DNA from: Comamonas testosteroni
GTDB lineage: Bacteria; Pseudomonadota; Gammaproteobacteria; Burkholderiales; Burkholderiaceae_C
Assembly (NCBI RefSeq): GCF_030505195.1
Contig: NZ_CP129672.1
Span: 5,614,501 to 5,678,500, forward strand
Direction: 5' to 3'
DNA length: 64,000 bases
Shown: one piece after another, positions 16,210-26,172 of the stretch
How the letters are laid out: the number at the start of each line of letters is the position of its first letter
How positions within the stretch are numbered: position 1 is the first letter of the stretch
The notes under the pieces: generated by a model
What the model was told of the DNA's origin: nothing
The model's database searches: none
Seen by the model: the letters and a program-made list of their open reading frames with translations, nothing else
Position numbers and translations under genes: made by a program

Positions 16210-16643
16210 TGAACGCAACTAACCATCAGCCTCTTTGCACAGCTGCGGATCGTCAGAGCTACGCACTGACTGCTGAACAGGTCGCCATTGCCATCGCTGG
16301 CCACGACCTCCGCACCTTTAAGGGGTGGATAGCAGCCGCGTCATCATTACTCGCTGATGCGCCTTTGATGACCGGCATTCAGGAGAAACATAGCCCCTAT
16401 GTGATCCTGAAAGCGGAGTTCAACGGAAAACCAGAGGTCGTTCTCTTCTACAACGAAACCAATGGCATCTACTCCCCAGATCTTGCGTCGGACTTCGACA
16501 GCAGTGCCTGGAGCAATGACAGTTGGGATGGCGTCGAGGCTGAGACCAACATCGCTACATTGACATGCCCGGACTTTGTGACCCTGCGTCACGAGCAATT
16601 GCCGAAGCAAGTCACTAACGACTCTCTGAGTCCTGGCATGTAA
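16209..16643 (+). CDS. unknown backbone protein
   Basis: 144 residues from ATG 16209 (TTG 16203 is an in-frame alternative). Segments: LTAEQVAIAIAGHDLRTFKGWIAAASSLLADAP, SPYVILKAEFNGKPEVVLFYNETNGIYSP, then an acidic C-terminal part. Cytosolic, family not recognised. It is the last backbone gene before the metal cargo and ends in a strong terminator. Confidence 0.65.
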   Translation: MNATNHQPLCTAADRQSYALTAEQVAIAIAGHDLRTFKGWIAAASSLLADAPLMTGIQEKHSPYVILKAEFNGKPEVVLFYNETNGIYSPDLASDFDSSAWSNDSWDGVEAETNIATLTCPDFVTLRHEQLPKQVTNDSLSPGM

Positions 16644-16657
16644 TTGCCACACTCAAC

Positions 16658-16693
16658 AAGCCCAGATCACAAGTTTTTGTGACTGGGCTTTTT
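16658..16693 (+). terminator. Rho-independent terminator
   Basis: AAGCCCAG-A-TCACAA-GTTT-TTGTGA-CTGGGCTT followed by TTT. A long stem with one bulge, directly after the stop of gene 16209. Left limit of the cargo region. From 16694 to 16918 I see no supportable gene. Confidence 0.85.
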
Positions 16694-16918
16694 CATTGGC
16701 GGTGCCGGGCCTGCTGTCCTAGTTTCCTTGGCCGTCCCTCGATCACGGAAAGATGCGCAGAAGGTGCGTTACCTCGATATGCTGCGTATTCCGGTCGAAC
16801 TGACCGCCTGTGCCGGTTGTGGCTGACTGGGCTGATGGTCGTGACCGACTGAGTTCGGCCATGAGCAGTCATTAGATGAGCTGCCATAGACCTGCGCAAG
16901 AGCAGTCTTAGACGCTCG

Positions 16919-17731
16919 CTATTTGTGTCGCCACACCTTCACTGACGAAATCAGCAGGATGGCAGCAAGTCCTGGGAGCAGGATGCTGGACGGAATGACA
17001 CCCAGCAAATTCCCGCCGATGGCAGCACCTGCGATGGACCCCGCAGCCATTGCCAGCACAAAACGCTTGTGCGTGCGGAGAATGCCAAAGGCCTGGTCTT
17101 GGCTGTATCGCGCGAAGCCCACAACCATCGTTGGCAAGCTGACGGCCAACGATAGCGAACCCGCGAGCTTGATGTCCACGCCAAAGAGCAGCACCAGCGT
17201 CGGAATGAGCAGCTCACCTCCCGCCACCCCCATGATGGATGCCACCACACCGATGCCAAAGCCAGCGACAACTCCTGCAATGAGTTGGGCAACGCCAGTG
17301 ACTAAGGGCTCGCGTGAAGCGTGCCCGTGACCAACCAGAAGAACGACAGCGATGCCCACCAGCATGACAGCGAGTACCTGATAAAGCGTCCGACCGCGCA
17401 TTTTGGATGCCCAGGAGGCGCCGAGCCAGGCACCGGCAAGACTACCCGCCAGGAGATTCACGATGATGGGCCACTGCGCAGCCACATCGCTAAAGGGAAT
17501 AGAGGTACTACGGAACACCAAAGCACTGGCCACTACAAACAGGCTCATCGCCTTGTTCAGAATGACAGCGTGTAGTGCTGCAAAGCCAAATAGGCCAATC
17601 AACAGCGGAAGGCGAAACTCCGCACCGCCTAGCCCAATGAGCCCGCCTAAAGCACCCACAGCGCATCCTGCTACCAAAGCGCTGGCTAGGCGCGTTGCAC
17701 TTGAATTCGTAACTTCCACTGCTTCAGGCAT
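16919..17731 (-). CDS. TauE/SafE-family membrane exporter
   Basis: 270 residues with GGGAGG upstream. Two similar halves of about four membrane segments each, with LGGLIGLGGAEFRLPLLIGL early and IMGVAGGELLIPTLVLLFG in the second half, the Gly-rich repeats typical of TauE/SafE (formerly DUF81) transporters. Members export sulfite, sulfoacetate or related small anions from the cytoplasm. It is divergent from a ModE-like regulator, with a dyad in the 57-bp intergenic space, so an oxyanion is a plausible substrate. Inner membrane. Confidence 0.85.
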   Translation of the reverse strand: MPEAVEVTNSSATRLASALVAGCAVGALGGLIGLGGAEFRLPLLIGLFGFAALHAVILNKAMSLFVVASALVFRSTSIPFSDVAAQWPIIVNLLAGSLAGAWLGASWASKMRGRTLYQVLAVMLVGIAVVLLVGHGHASREPLVTGVAQLIAGVVAGFGIGVVASIMGVAGGELLIPTLVLLFGVDIKLAGSLSLAVSLPTMVVGFARYSQDQAFGILRTHKRFVLAMAAGSIAGAAIGGNLLGVIPSSILLPGLAAILLISSVKVWRHK

Positions 17732-17749
17732 TGTTCCTCCCTAAGTTCT

Positions 17750-17774
17750 CGATATGTTCTCCGAGTTTATATCG
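17750..17774. promoter_or_regulatory. dyad between TauE-like gene and ModE-like regulator
   Basis: CGATAT (17750-17755) and ATATCG (17769-17774) are separated by 13 bp. The half-sites recall ModE operators (ATATA-rich arms with CG ends). It lies in the divergent promoter region and is the likely site for the product of the next gene. Confidence 0.5.
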
Positions 17775-17788
17775 GGCCGACGTTTGTA

Positions 17789-18187
17789 ATGGACAATCAA
17801 TCCATGAAAGCGACACTCAGGTCAAAGCCCCAGGACGGAACAACGCAGTTCCGTATCGAACTGAATCACAGCGTTGCCATCGGACCAGGCAAAGCCGACA
17901 TCCTTGAGGCAGTGCATGAGACGGGCTCATTGGCAGAGACCGCGCGGCGTCTGGGAATGAGCTACCAGCGTGTGTGGGTGCTGGTCAGCGCAATGAACCA
18001 AGACTTCATACAACCGTTGGTGCAGACGCAGCGCGGAGGTGCCTCCCGCGGCGGTGCCTCGCTCACAGATACGGGTCAACAGGTTCTGAAGCTTTACCGA
18101 GAGAGCGAAAGTGCCGCGATGAAGGCCATCAACGAGAAGTTGCCCGCCCTAATCGCGCTGCTGCACCCGCGAGTACGCACCGACTGA
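17789..18187 (+). CDS. ModE-like winged-helix regulator
   Basis: 132 residues. After a short N-terminus comes the LysR/ModE-type winged helix: GPGKADILEAVHETGSLAETARRLGMSYQRVWVLVSAMNQ, then the wing with LTDTGQQVLKLYRE. The molybdate-binding (MOP) domains of full ModE are absent, so it senses something else or depends on a partner. ATG 17789 or 17804 could be used; neither has a clear ribosome site. Probably controls the divergent TauE/SafE gene. Confidence 0.8.
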   Translation: MDNQSMKATLRSKPQDGTTQFRIELNHSVAIGPGKADILEAVHETGSLAETARRLGMSYQRVWVLVSAMNQDFIQPLVQTQRGGASRGGASLTDTGQQVLKLYRESESAAMKAINEKLPALIALLHPRVRTD

Positions 18188-18500
18188 AACAACCTCGCAA
18201 GATTGAGCGGCCGGTATTTTGGAAACATGCTTGACCGTAACGGTCGTGAGCTGGCTTAGCTAGCTGGCAGCTACCGGCGGCGGATTCAACCGGTCGTTGC
18301 AACACACTAACTACCGCTTAGGCGGCAGGACTGTTGCAATTCTGTTCGCGCAGGCCTTCCTTTTCCGAAATGCTCAACGGGAGCCGGAAAATATAGCGCA
18401 ATGACGGATAGCAGACCTGATGCATAGCTATCAGGGTTTGCGGTTTAAACGAGGCTTTACAACAAAGGGACTGCGATTTACATGGCAGTCCCTTTTTCTA
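18188..18500. other. gene-poor stretch
   Basis: About 310 bp with no supportable gene. It holds CTACCGGCGGCGG and TTGCAACACAC-type motifs that recall insertion-sequence ends, but no boundaries or inverted repeats can be drawn. It ends with the hairpin at 18464-18495. Confidence 0.4.
18464..18497. terminator. hairpin terminator downstream of cusF
   Basis: AAAGGGACTGC (18464-18474) and GCAGTCCCTTT (18485-18495), with TTTTTC on the plus side and TTTG on the minus side. It lies just after the cusF stop (minus strand) and can end the cus transcript. Confidence 0.65.
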
Positions 18501-18839
18501 TCAATGGTTCGGTTTCAGTTCCGTGACCATCGCCTTGCCCTTGATAGCCTCGGCCTGGAATTTAACCTTGTCGCCGACCTTCAGGCCGTCGAGCATCTTT
18601 TTGTCGGCTACCTCAAATCCCATGGTCATGGCAGGCATGGCCAGGTTCGGAATATCTCCGTGACGCAATACGATGAGGTTCTTTTGAGCGTCGATTTTGC
18701 GAACCTCGCCATCAACGAGGGGCATGCTGGCCGAAGTGGCTCGGGCTGCAGGCTGCATCGGCATTTTCATGTCCTGCGCATGAGTTGTTGTGAACGCTGC
18801 TAACGCGACGGCTGCGGTAAGGATGTGGGCTGTTTTCAT
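18501..18839 (-). CDS. cusF: CusF-like periplasmic copper/silver chaperone
   Basis: 112 residues from ATG 18839; a longer upstream frame lacks a ribosome site. A signal peptide (MKTAHILTAAVALAAFTTTHAQ) is followed by a Met-rich stretch and the CusF OB fold: VLRHGDIPNLAMPAMTMGF. Relative to E. coli CusF the metal-binding His and two Met (MTM) are kept, but the Trp that caps the metal by a cation-pi contact is Met here, giving a possible extra thioether ligand. It hands Cu(I)/Ag(I) to CusCBA. Last gene of cusCBAF, 25 bp after cusA. The CusB protein carries a second CusF-like domain with the usual Trp. Confidence 0.88.
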   Translation of the reverse strand: MKTAHILTAAVALAAFTTTHAQDMKMPMQPAARATSASMPLVDGEVRKIDAQKNLIVLRHGDIPNLAMPAMTMGFEVADKKMLDGLKVGDKVKFQAEAIKGKAMVTELKPNH

Positions 18840-18864
18840 GGTTCTATCTTCCAAGGTGTAATGG

Positions 18865-21800
18865 TTATGAAGCCTTGATTGCAGATGCTTCAAGGTTTGA
18901 GGGGGGGCGCTCTGCAGTTGGACGCTTGCGATGGATCAAGTACCAGGCAGCTGGGATGACCAGCATGCTTAGGAGCGGGGCTGTGACCATGCCGCCGACC
19001 ATCGGAGCGGCGATGCGGGTCATAACTTCCGAGCCGGTGCCGTGTCCAACCAGAATGGGAAGCAGACCCGCCATGACTACAGCCACGGTCATGGCCTTTG
19101 GCCGCACGCGCATGACGGCTCCCTCTCGAATGGCAGCCAGCAACGTTTCTTCATTGTCCGGCTCGCCTGAGGCTAGATGCTGTCTCCAGGCGTTCTGCAG
19201 GTAGACCAGCATCACGACGCCAAACTCGGCGGCAACGCCGGCTAGGGCAATGAACCCCACGGCAGAGGCCACCGACACCGCGTGACCGAGCGCCCAGATG
19301 AACCAGAACCCACCGACCAGCGAGAATGGAACCGCTGCCATGACCAATGCGGCATCGCCTGCACTGCGAAACAGGACGTAGAGCAGCATGAAGATGACGG
19401 CCAGAGTGAGTGGTACGACGACTTTCAGGCGTTCCGTAGCCCGCTCCAAATACTCGAACTGGCCAGACCACGACAGGGCATAGCCGGCAGGCATAGCCAC
19501 CTGCTTGGCAACAATGGCTTGCATGTCATGGACGACGGAGCGCAAGTCCCGGCCACGTACATCGACATAGACCCAGCCCGAGAGCCGTGCGTTTTCACTG
19601 CGGATCATGGGTGGGCCTTCTGCGATGACGATCTTGGCGACGTCCTGCAGGAGCACGGTGGCACCCTTGTCTGTCACGAAAGGCAGCTTGCGCAGGCGTT
19701 CCAGCGAATCGCGGATTTCGCGCGGGTAGCGGACGTTCACTGGATAACGCTCTCGACCCTGAATGACTTCTCCGACATTCTCGCCACCGATGGCTGTGGA
19801 TATGACCGCCTGCACGTCTGCCACAGAAAGTCCGAACCGTGCAGCGGCTTGTCGGTCCACATCTACGTCAATGTACCGGCCCCCTGTCAAGCGTTCGGCC
19901 AACGCGGAAGAAACACCAGGCACTCCGCGCACGGCGGATTCAATCTGTGCCGCGAGCTTGTCGATGGTGGCGAGGTCTGGTCCGGCGACCTTGATGCCGA
20001 CGGGACTCTTGATGCCGGTGGCCAGCATGTCGATGCGGTTGCGGATCGGGGGCACCCACACGTTTGATAGACCCGGAACCTTGACCACCCGGTCCAATTC
20101 TTCAACCAACTTCTCAGGGGTCATGCCAGGACGCCATTGCTCACGTGGCTTGAACTGGATCGTGGTCTCGAACATCTCCAGCGGCGCAGGATCGGTCGCA
20201 GTATCTGCTCGTCCCGCCTTGCCGAACACACGCTGAACCTCGGGCACTGTCTTGATAAGCCGGTCTGTCTGTTGCAACAACTCTGCGGCCTTTGAGACCG
20301 AAATACCAGGTAACGCCGAGGGCATGTACAACAGATCGCCTTCGTCCAGCGGCGGCATGAACTCACCGCCCAGCCGCATGACCGGAATTGCGGTGATGGC
20401 CAGGGCCAATGCCGCTGCCAGCAGCGTGGACTTAGGAAAACGCAAAACCAACTCCAAAGCAGGCCGGTAAATGGCGATAAGGCTTCTGTTGATAGGGTTC
20501 GCAGTTTCCTTTGGAATGCGTCCTCGAATGAGGTATCCCATCAGCACTGGAACCAGAGTCACCGACAAGCCAGCAGCAGCAGCCATTGCGTAGGTCTTGG
20601 TGAAAGCCAGTGGTGAGAACAGCCGTCCTTCCTGGGCCTCTAGGGTGAACACGGGCAGGAACGACAACGTGATGACCAGCAACGAGAAGAACAGCGCAGG
20701 GCCGACTTCCACGGCTGATTGCGCGATCAGTTCCCAGCGCTCGGCCACGGACGGTGGGCGTCCATGTCGTTCTTCAAAGTGCTCTAGATGCTTGTGCGCA
20801 GCTTCGACTAGGACCACCGAGGCATCGACCATAGCCCCTAGAGCAATGGCCACACCGCCCAACGAGAGAATGTTCGCGCTCACGCCTTGCCAGTGCATCA
20901 CGCCAAAAGCCGCTAGCACCCCAATAGGCAGGGTTACAACAGCCACCAGCGCGGAGCGCAGGTGGAATAGGAAGATGGCACAGACGACGGCGACGACGGC
21001 GAACTCCTCCAGGAGCTTGACACGCAGGTTGTCGACTGCACGATCAATGAGTTTGGAGCGGTCATAGGTTTCCACCACCTCCACACCTTTTGGTAGGCTG
21101 GGTTTGAGCGCCTCCAGCTTCGCTTTGACCGCCTCGATGGTGGCGCGGGCATTCTTGCCGGAGCGCATGACCACCACGCCGCCCGTGACTTCACCCTCGC
21201 CATCCAGTTCGGCGATGCCTCGGCGCATTTCCGGGCCTATCTGGACTATGGCCACATCTCTCAGCAGCACGGGTGTCGCTCCGCTGAGGGTGATCGGGAT
21301 GGTACGGAAGTCCTCCAGTGATTGAAGGAATCCGCGCGAGCGCACCATGTACTCGGTCTCGGCCATTTCCACTACCGAACCGCCCGACGACTGATTGGCC
21401 TTCTGCAGAGCCTGCACGACCATGGACTGCGTAATGCCGAGCACTCGCATCCGGTCCGGGTCGAGAACCACCTGGTATTGACGGACCATGCCGCCGATGC
21501 TGGCGACTTCTGCCACATCCGGAACGGTTTTCAGCTCGAATTTAAGAAACCAGTCGTTGAGGGCTCTCAGCTGTCCAATATCGTTATGGCCGCTGCGGTC
21601 GACCAGCGCGTACTCGTAGACCCAGCCCACACCTGTGGCATCCGGGCCTAGCGCGGCTATCGCACCTACTGGTAAGCGGCTTTGCACCTGGTTCAGATAC
21701 TCCACCACCCGTGACCGTGCCCAGTACGGATCGGTCTTGTCGTCGAACAGGATGTAGACGAAGGAGTCGCCAAAGAACGAATAGCCTCGGACGGTTTTAG

Positions 21801-22035
21801 CCCCAGGTACGCTCAACATGGTCGTGGTCAGCGGGTAGGTCACGAGGTCTTCCACCACCTGAGGTGGTTTGCCTGGATAGGTGGTGCGGACGATTACCTG
21901 CACGTCGCTCAGGTCTGGCAGTGCATCGACTGGAGTGCGAGATGCCGACCAGATGCCTGCCGCCACAAGGAACGCTGTGACGACCAACACCAAAAAGCGG
22001 TTGGCGATGGACCAACGGATCAGGGTAGCAATCAC
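18865..22035 (-). CDS. cusA: CusA, heavy-metal RND efflux pump (Cu/Ag type)
   Basis: 1056 residues from GTG 22035, preceded by GGAGG and overlapping the cusB stop (GTGA); the longer frame upstream runs inside cusB. Twelve membrane segments with two large periplasmic loops. The TM4 proton-relay region reads [19 protein letters not shown], the CusA/SilA pattern. The metal-path methionines appear in DMLATGIKS and [10 protein letters not shown]. It uses the proton gradient to push Cu(I)/Ag(I) from periplasm or cytosol into CusC via CusB. Middle of the cusCBAF operon. Full length, no defect seen. Confidence 0.93.
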   Translation of the reverse strand: MIATLIRWSIANRFLVLVVTAFLVAAGIWSASRTPVDALPDLSDVQVIVRTTYPGKPPQVVEDLVTYPLTTTMLSVPGAKTVRGYSFFGDSFVYILFDDKTDPYWARSRVVEYLNQVQSRLPVGAIAALGPDATGVGWVYEYALVDRSGHNDIGQLRALNDWFLKFELKTVPDVAEVASIGGMVRQYQVVLDPDRMRVLGITQSMVVQALQKANQSSGGSVVEMAETEYMVRSRGFLQSLEDFRTIPITLSGATPVLLRDVAIVQIGPEMRRGIAELDGEGEVTGGVVVMRSGKNARATIEAVKAKLEALKPSLPKGVEVVETYDRSKLIDRAVDNLRVKLLEEFAVVAVVCAIFLFHLRSALVAVVTLPIGVLAAFGVMHWQGVSANILSLGGVAIALGAMVDASVVLVEAAHKHLEHFEERHGRPPSVAERWELIAQSAVEVGPALFFSLLVITLSFLPVFTLEAQEGRLFSPLAFTKTYAMAAAAGLSVTLVPVLMGYLIRGRIPKETANPINRSLIAIYRPALELVLRFPKSTLLAAALALAITAIPVMRLGGEFMPPLDEGDLLYMPSALPGISVSKAAELLQQTDRLIKTVPEVQRVFGKAGRADTATDPAPLEMFETTIQFKPREQWRPGMTPEKLVEELDRVVKVPGLSNVWVPPIRNRIDMLATGIKSPVGIKVAGPDLATIDKLAAQIESAVRGVPGVSSALAERLTGGRYIDVDVDRQAAARFGLSVADVQAVISTAIGGENVGEVIQGRERYPVNVRYPREIRDSLERLRKLPFVTDKGATVLLQDVAKIVIAEGPPMIRSENARLSGWVYVDVRGRDLRSVVHDMQAIVAKQVAMPAGYALSWSGQFEYLERATERLKVVVPLTLAVIFMLLYVLFRSAGDAALVMAAVPFSLVGGFWFIWALGHAVSVASAVGFIALAGVAAEFGVVMLVYLQNAWRQHLASGEPDNEETLLAAIREGAVMRVRPKAMTVAVVMAGLLPILVGHGTGSEVMTRIAAPMVGGMVTAPLLSMLVIPAAWYLIHRKRPTAERPPSNLEASAIKAS

Positions 22036-23552
22036 TTGGCGCCTCCGGTGGTTCCTGCGTCGCTGCCGCTTTTCTGCACGGAGACGACTTCCCAATCCAT
22101 AGGCCCGCCTTTTCGGAACTCGAAGCGCACCAGATCTCCTGGCTTTAAACCCGTGAGCGTCATCGAGTCGGCCTTGCCAAAGCTCATTGTCATGGCGGGC
22201 CACTTGAGTTTGGGTACGGGACCATGCGAGATCGTGATCCCGTCGTCATCGATGCTCTCCACCTTGCCCTCGGCGCGGTAGATGTCCGGGGCTTCGGTGG
22301 CCGTAGCGGGCACAGGTTGGGATTGGCCGGCTTCCATGGCTCCCAGGGCTGACTTGAGCCGCGCTTCCGAGTCCACCAGGAATTGGCCGCTGGCAATCAC
22401 TTCGTCGCCTTCGCGCAATCCTTGCAGCACCTCCAATTGATCACCCAGGTCCTCGCCTAGTTTGATTTCCCGAGGCTCGAAATTGCCAGACTCCTTGCGG
22501 ACGATGACCAATGCACGGGTGCCGGTACGGATGACGGCTTCGGCAGGCAGGACCAGGCGCGAGGCTGGAACGTCGCCGACCTGCAGGCGCAGCAGCAATC
22601 CGGGGATCAGTTTGCCGCTGCGGTTATCGACCTCGAATCGCGCTTGCAGGGTGCGCGTGCTGGCGTTGACCTGTGGCAGGATTTCCTTCAACTCGCCTTC
22701 GAAGGTTTGGGATGCATCGGCTTGCAGAACGGCCTTGACCCTTTGGCCACGCGTCAGGCGTACGGCTTGTGCTTCCGGCACTTCAGCCACGGCCCAGACC
22801 TTCTCTAGGCCGGAGATACGGAACAACGTAAGGCCAGGCGACACCTGGGCTCCATCTCGCACACCAAGTTCCGTCACTACGCCATTTACCGGAGCCTGCA
22901 AGGTATAGCGAGCCTGGGCGACCCCGGTTTCCTCACTCTTGCGTACCAGTTCTGCGGGGATGGACATGGCGCGCATGCGCTCACGGGTTGCCGTAATAAG
23001 CTCCTGGGGTACACCTGAACGCTTGAGTGCGAGCAGTTCGTTTTGTGGCCCCAGCCACTCCGGCGCAAAAATGATGGCCAAAGCCTGACCTTTGCGAACC
23101 TGCTCCATGGGAGCGCGCACAGCCAAATGCTCGACATAACCGGCAACACGGGTCTGAACGGCGACACTCAGACGCTCATCGAACTGCACCGTTCCAACGG
23201 CGTCGAACGACGCGCCGATGTCGGCTCGCTTGACCGTCGCGGTCCGAATGCCGAGGTTCTGCTGCACCGTTGGACTGACTTTGACACCTGTGTCATTGGC
23301 ATCGCCCGCATAGACGGGCACCAATTGCATGTCCATGAATGGCGACTTGCCCGGTTTGTCAAAGCGTGGTCCCGGTACCATGGGGTCATGCCAGTAGAGG
23401 ATCTTGCGCTCGCCTGTGGGAGCCTTGGATTCCGAGGCGGCTACGGCCTGGGGGGCATCGCCTTCGGAGGTCAAGCGGCCAATAAAGAAGCCACCGGCTG
23501 CCAGCAGTACGCCTGCCGTAACCAATGAAGTGACCAGTGCTGTGCGCTTCAT
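22032..23552 (-). CDS. cusB: CusB, RND membrane-fusion protein with fused CusF domain
   Basis: 506 residues. N-terminal signal anchor ([15 protein letters not shown]), then the heavy-metal-binding domain [10 protein letters not shown]...[12 protein letters not shown]. The adaptor core follows (lipoyl/hairpin/barrel regions, [21 protein letters not shown] and [20 protein letters not shown]). Residues about 430-490 form a CusF-like domain: [20 protein letters not shown] with His, Trp and MTM all present. So the metallochaperone is fused to the adaptor as well as free. Periplasmic, links CusA to CusC. ATGA overlap with cusC and GTGA overlap with cusA. Confidence 0.92.
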   Translation of the reverse strand: MKRTALVTSLVTAGVLLAAGGFFIGRLTSEGDAPQAVAASESKAPTGERKILYWHDPMVPGPRFDKPGKSPFMDMQLVPVYAGDANDTGVKVSPTVQQNLGIRTATVKRADIGASFDAVGTVQFDERLSVAVQTRVAGYVEHLAVRAPMEQVRKGQALAIIFAPEWLGPQNELLALKRSGVPQELITATRERMRAMSIPAELVRKSEETGVAQARYTLQAPVNGVVTELGVRDGAQVSPGLTLFRISGLEKVWAVAEVPEAQAVRLTRGQRVKAVLQADASQTFEGELKEILPQVNASTRTLQARFEVDNRSGKLIPGLLLRLQVGDVPASRLVLPAEAVIRTGTRALVIVRKESGNFEPREIKLGEDLGDQLEVLQGLREGDEVIASGQFLVDSEARLKSALGAMEAGQSQPVPATATEAPDIYRAEGKVESIDDDGITISHGPVPKLKWPAMTMSFGKADSMTLTGLKPGDLVRFEFRKGGPMDWEVVSVQKSGSDAGTTGGAK

Positions 23553-24787
23553 TGGGCACCTCCCTGAGCGATGGGTTTGAGGTTCAGTTGGGCCTGTGTA
23601 CGTAGCAAATCACGCTGCAATGCGAGGAGTTTTCTCTGAGCTTCGACCTCGGCATGTCGTGCCTCAAACACGGCGGTCAGGGCCAATTGATTTGAGCGGT
23701 AGGCTGCCAGGGCGGCGGAAGTGCGCTGTCTGGCCGGAGTCACTACGGAGCCTTGGTATCTCTCGATACGCTGCTGCAGGCGCGCGGCGTCGCTAGTCAA
23801 GGTGCGGTAATCGGCCATGGCTGCGCGCATTCCCTCCGTCAGGTCAGCCTCTGCTTTGTCGACCATGGCCAGCTTGGCCGAGGTTTCGCGGTCTTGGCGC
23901 TGGCTTGGTGCGATTTGGAGCGGGATGCTGACGCCGACTGAAACCAAATCGGAATAGCCAGTGCGCTGGCCGTACGACACTTCCCAGGTCCAGTTGGGAG
24001 AGCGCTCCTTGGCTGCGACGTTTGCACTCTGGCGAGCAATTTCGACGTCGCTTTTTAGGCCTGCGACGGCTGGATATCTCTCCACGTAGTCCCGTTCCTC
24101 GGGAGCAGGGAAGGCAGGTGGCTTGTTGAGGGCATCGGGAAGAATGCCGATCCAGCGTTGCAGACTGACCATGGCTGCAGACTGTTGTTGGCGAACCTCT
24201 TCGCTTTCATCCTCTGCAATCCCTTTGGCGGATAGGAGCTGCAACGCTTCTGCGCTGTTGCCTGTGGCAGCTGCTATGCGGCTTTTTGCCGCATTCAGCT
24301 CCTCGTGCAAGTGATGCTCGGTTTGTGTGGTTAGCTTGAGTGCTTCAGTGGCGAACCAAGCATCGACATACGCCATGCTGACCTGCAGGCGAGCCTCGGC
24401 TTCGGCAATGTCTTTTTGTACGGCATCGCGGTCGGCCCGTGCACGAGCCGCACCTTCGCGTGCGGCTCGTTTATCGGCGGAGAGCCACTCTTGGCTGATA
24501 CCGATGCGCTTCATCGTCATGGACTCACGGGTACCGCTGAAGCGGTCTGAGCCGGTAACCGGCAAATTGTCGATGCCGGCCCGCAGCATGGGATCTGGCA
24601 ACTGACCCGCAGCCTGTATGGAATGGACAGAGCCTTGCATCGCCGCCTGGGCTGCGCGGGCTGCTTCGGAGCGTTGGACGGCCAAGCTTATTGCCTGGTT
24701 GAATGAAATCGATTCTGCAGCAGCAACGGCCGGCAGAAAGACGGCAGCCAAGGAGGCTGCTCGCAAAAAAATAGGTTCATCGCGCAT
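23549..24787 (-). CDS. cusC: CusC-like outer-membrane factor (TolC family), start rebuilt by IS
   Basis: 412 residues. A signal peptide (LRAASLAAVFLPAVAAAES) leads to two OEP domains (AISLAVQRSEAARAAQ, MLRAGIDNLP, SYGQRTGYSDLVSVGVSIPL). It forms the outer-membrane channel for CusBA. The first codons come from the right end of an ISL3-family element: the protein now begins MRDEPIF, while the uninterrupted gene would begin MTPIF from an ATG now stranded at 26097-26095. The reading frame is preserved. The new ATG lies inside the 3' end of the transposase gene (11-bp overlap) and has no good ribosome site, so translation may depend on coupling to the transposase. Confidence 0.9.
   Translation of the reverse strand: MRDEPIFLRAASLAAVFLPAVAAAESISFNQAISLAVQRSEAARAAQAAMQGSVHSIQAAGQLPDPMLRAGIDNLPVTGSDRFSGTRESMTMKRIGISQEWLSADKRAAREGAARARADRDAVQKDIAEAEARLQVSMAYVDAWFATEALKLTTQTEHHLHEELNAAKSRIAAATGNSAEALQLLSAKGIAEDESEEVRQQQSAAMVSLQRWIGILPDALNKPPAFPAPEERDYVERYPAVAGLKSDVEIARQSANVAAKERSPNWTWEVSYGQRTGYSDLVSVGVSIPLQIAPSQRQDRETSAKLAMVDKAEADLTEGMRAAMADYRTLTSDAARLQQRIERYQGSVVTPARQRTSAALAAYRSNQLALTAVFEARHAEVEAQRKLLALQRDLLRTQAQLNLKPIAQGGAQ
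24766..24773. repeat. target-site duplication, left copy
   Basis: AAAAAATA directly beside the IS end; identical copy at 26081-26088. An 8-bp duplication is usual for ISL3-family elements. Confidence 0.85.
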
Positions 24788-26080
24788 TACCGGGGAATGC
24801 TGCCCGAATCTTCAGAAAGAAGTAGTCCTGATCGCGGTAGCCATAGGCCCGGCGCTTGATGACCTTGATGGTGTTGTTGATGCCCTCCACAACACTTGTG
24901 TTCAACGGATGCCTGCATCGGGCGATGATCCCGTGCAGGTAGCTTTGCAAGCGCTGAGCGAAGGTGCTCAGTGCGGCAATGCCGCTTTGATGGGCTTGAT
25001 CACACCAGTGCCGCCAGGCGCGATGCGCCCAAGTCGCACGACGGTAGAACCACAACTGTTTGAGCTCGTCGCGCAAGACGTATACCGTCATCAATGGTTG
25101 ATTGGCCGCCAGCAGTTCCTTGAGTTGCACTGCTTGTTGAGGCTGCAGCTTGTTGCGATTGCGCAGCAGCAACCAGCGGCTGGATTTGAGCACCTTACGT
25201 GCTGAGGGCTGTTGGCGCAGCAAGTTGGCCTGATCGACACGCACTCGGTCGATGACCTCCCGGCCGTACTTGGCCACGACATGGAACAGGTCATAGACGA
25301 TCTCGGCGTTAGGGCAGTGGGCCTTAATCTCCAGCTCGTAAGCCGTAGTCATGTCGATAGCAACTGCGCGAATGCGCTGGGCAACGCCAGCGGGCAACTG
25401 CTCGAAGAACTGGCGGGCCGTCTCGCGTGAGCGCCCTTGCCCCACCCACAGCACCTGCCGGCTGATGGGGTCGACGACGACTGTGGCGTAGCGATGGCCC
25501 TTGTGCAGCGCAAACTCGTCCATCGCCAGGTACTCGATCTGATCCCATTGCGGCTGCGCAGTGTTGGCCAGCAGCAAGGCTTTGTCGATGGACTTGACGG
25601 TGTGCCAGCCCAGATCGAAGAAGGCCGCTACCGCCTTGATGCTGCTGCTGCGAAGCAACTGGCTGCACGCCTGCGCCAGACGGTCTGTGACGCGCTGGTA
25701 GCGACCGAGCCAGCTGAGTTTCTCCAGGTGCGGGCCACCACAGCTATCGCACCACAGACGCCGACGCGGCACATGTAGCACCACTCTGTACTCGAACAAT
25801 GCCAGATCGCGCACGCGCCGTGTCGTGGTCTCATGGACTTGGCTGCACTGCGCACCGCAGCGCTCGCAATGCATGACGCTGGCCTGCGGCTTCAGATAAA
25901 TCGACACGGTGCGGCTATCGCCCTGGGGCCACTGCACACGTTCAACCACGTAGCCCTCCCAGCCGCCAAGAGCCTGCAATAACTTCGAGTCCAGCATTTG
26001 ATTTGTTCTCCGATGTCAGTGTCGTTGCCATCAGATTACAAAACGAACGGGCTTATCTCCACGAAATTCCTCGATGAACC
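24774..26080 (-). mobile_element. ISL3-family insertion sequence, complete, 1307 bp
   Basis: Both ends start GGTTCATCG: left end GGTTCATCGCGCATTACC (24774 rightward) and, on the other strand, right end GGTTCATCGAGGAATTTC (26080 leftward), giving an imperfect terminal repeat of about 25 bp. An 8-bp duplication AAAAAATA flanks the element. It carries one transposase gene in the same direction as the cus operon. It sits between codon 3 of the original cusC and the rest of the gene. Confidence 0.9.
24777..25997 (-). CDS. tnpA: ISL3-family transposase
   Basis: 406 residues, GGAGAA before ATG 25997. N-terminal zinc-ribbon region with two Cys pairs (CERCGAQC, LWCDSCGG), an HTH-like part, then the DDE core: EYLAMDEFALHKGH (first Asp), VAIDMTTAYELEIKAHCPNAEI (second Asp region) and VVEGINNTIKVIKRRAYGYR (Glu). 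All catalytic residues seem present, so it is probably active. Its last codons overlap the rebuilt cusC start. Readthrough from its promoter could supply cusCBAF transcription. Confidence 0.92.
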   Translation of the reverse strand: MLDSKLLQALGGWEGYVVERVQWPQGDSRTVSIYLKPQASVMHCERCGAQCSQVHETTTRRVRDLALFEYRVVLHVPRRRLWCDSCGGPHLEKLSWLGRYQRVTDRLAQACSQLLRSSSIKAVAAFFDLGWHTVKSIDKALLLANTAQPQWDQIEYLAMDEFALHKGHRYATVVVDPISRQVLWVGQGRSRETARQFFEQLPAGVAQRIRAVAIDMTTAYELEIKAHCPNAEIVYDLFHVVAKYGREVIDRVRVDQANLLRQQPSARKVLKSSRWLLLRNRNKLQPQQAVQLKELLAANQPLMTVYVLRDELKQLWFYRRATWAHRAWRHWCDQAHQSGIAALSTFAQRLQSYLHGIIARCRHPLNTSVVEGINNTIKVIKRRAYGYRDQDYFFLKIRAAFPGNAR

Positions 26081-26108
26081 AAAAAATAGGGGTCATGGAA
26101 ACTCCGTG
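26074..26108 (-). pseudogene. cusC: stranded 5' end of cusC
   Basis: On the minus strand GGAG-TTTCC-ATG ACC CCT ATT TTT T is the original ribosome site and first codons of cusC, cut by the IS. Joined across the element to 24765 it gives an uninterrupted MTPIFLRAAS signal peptide. Ribosomes starting here now enter IS sequence and stop after a short peptide. Confidence 0.8.
26081..26088. repeat. target-site duplication, right copy
   Basis: AAAAAATA, matching 24766-24773. Confidence 0.85.
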
Positions 26109-26172
26109 GACGAACGAGGGCATTGCCGGCGTATGGACAAGCCATGCCAGCACCAGTCAGTCGACGGAGTGA

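Noticed and set aside
18230..18420. IS remnant after the ModE-like gene
   Set aside because: Some motifs recall insertion-sequence ends, but no transposase motif or repeat pair could be shown.
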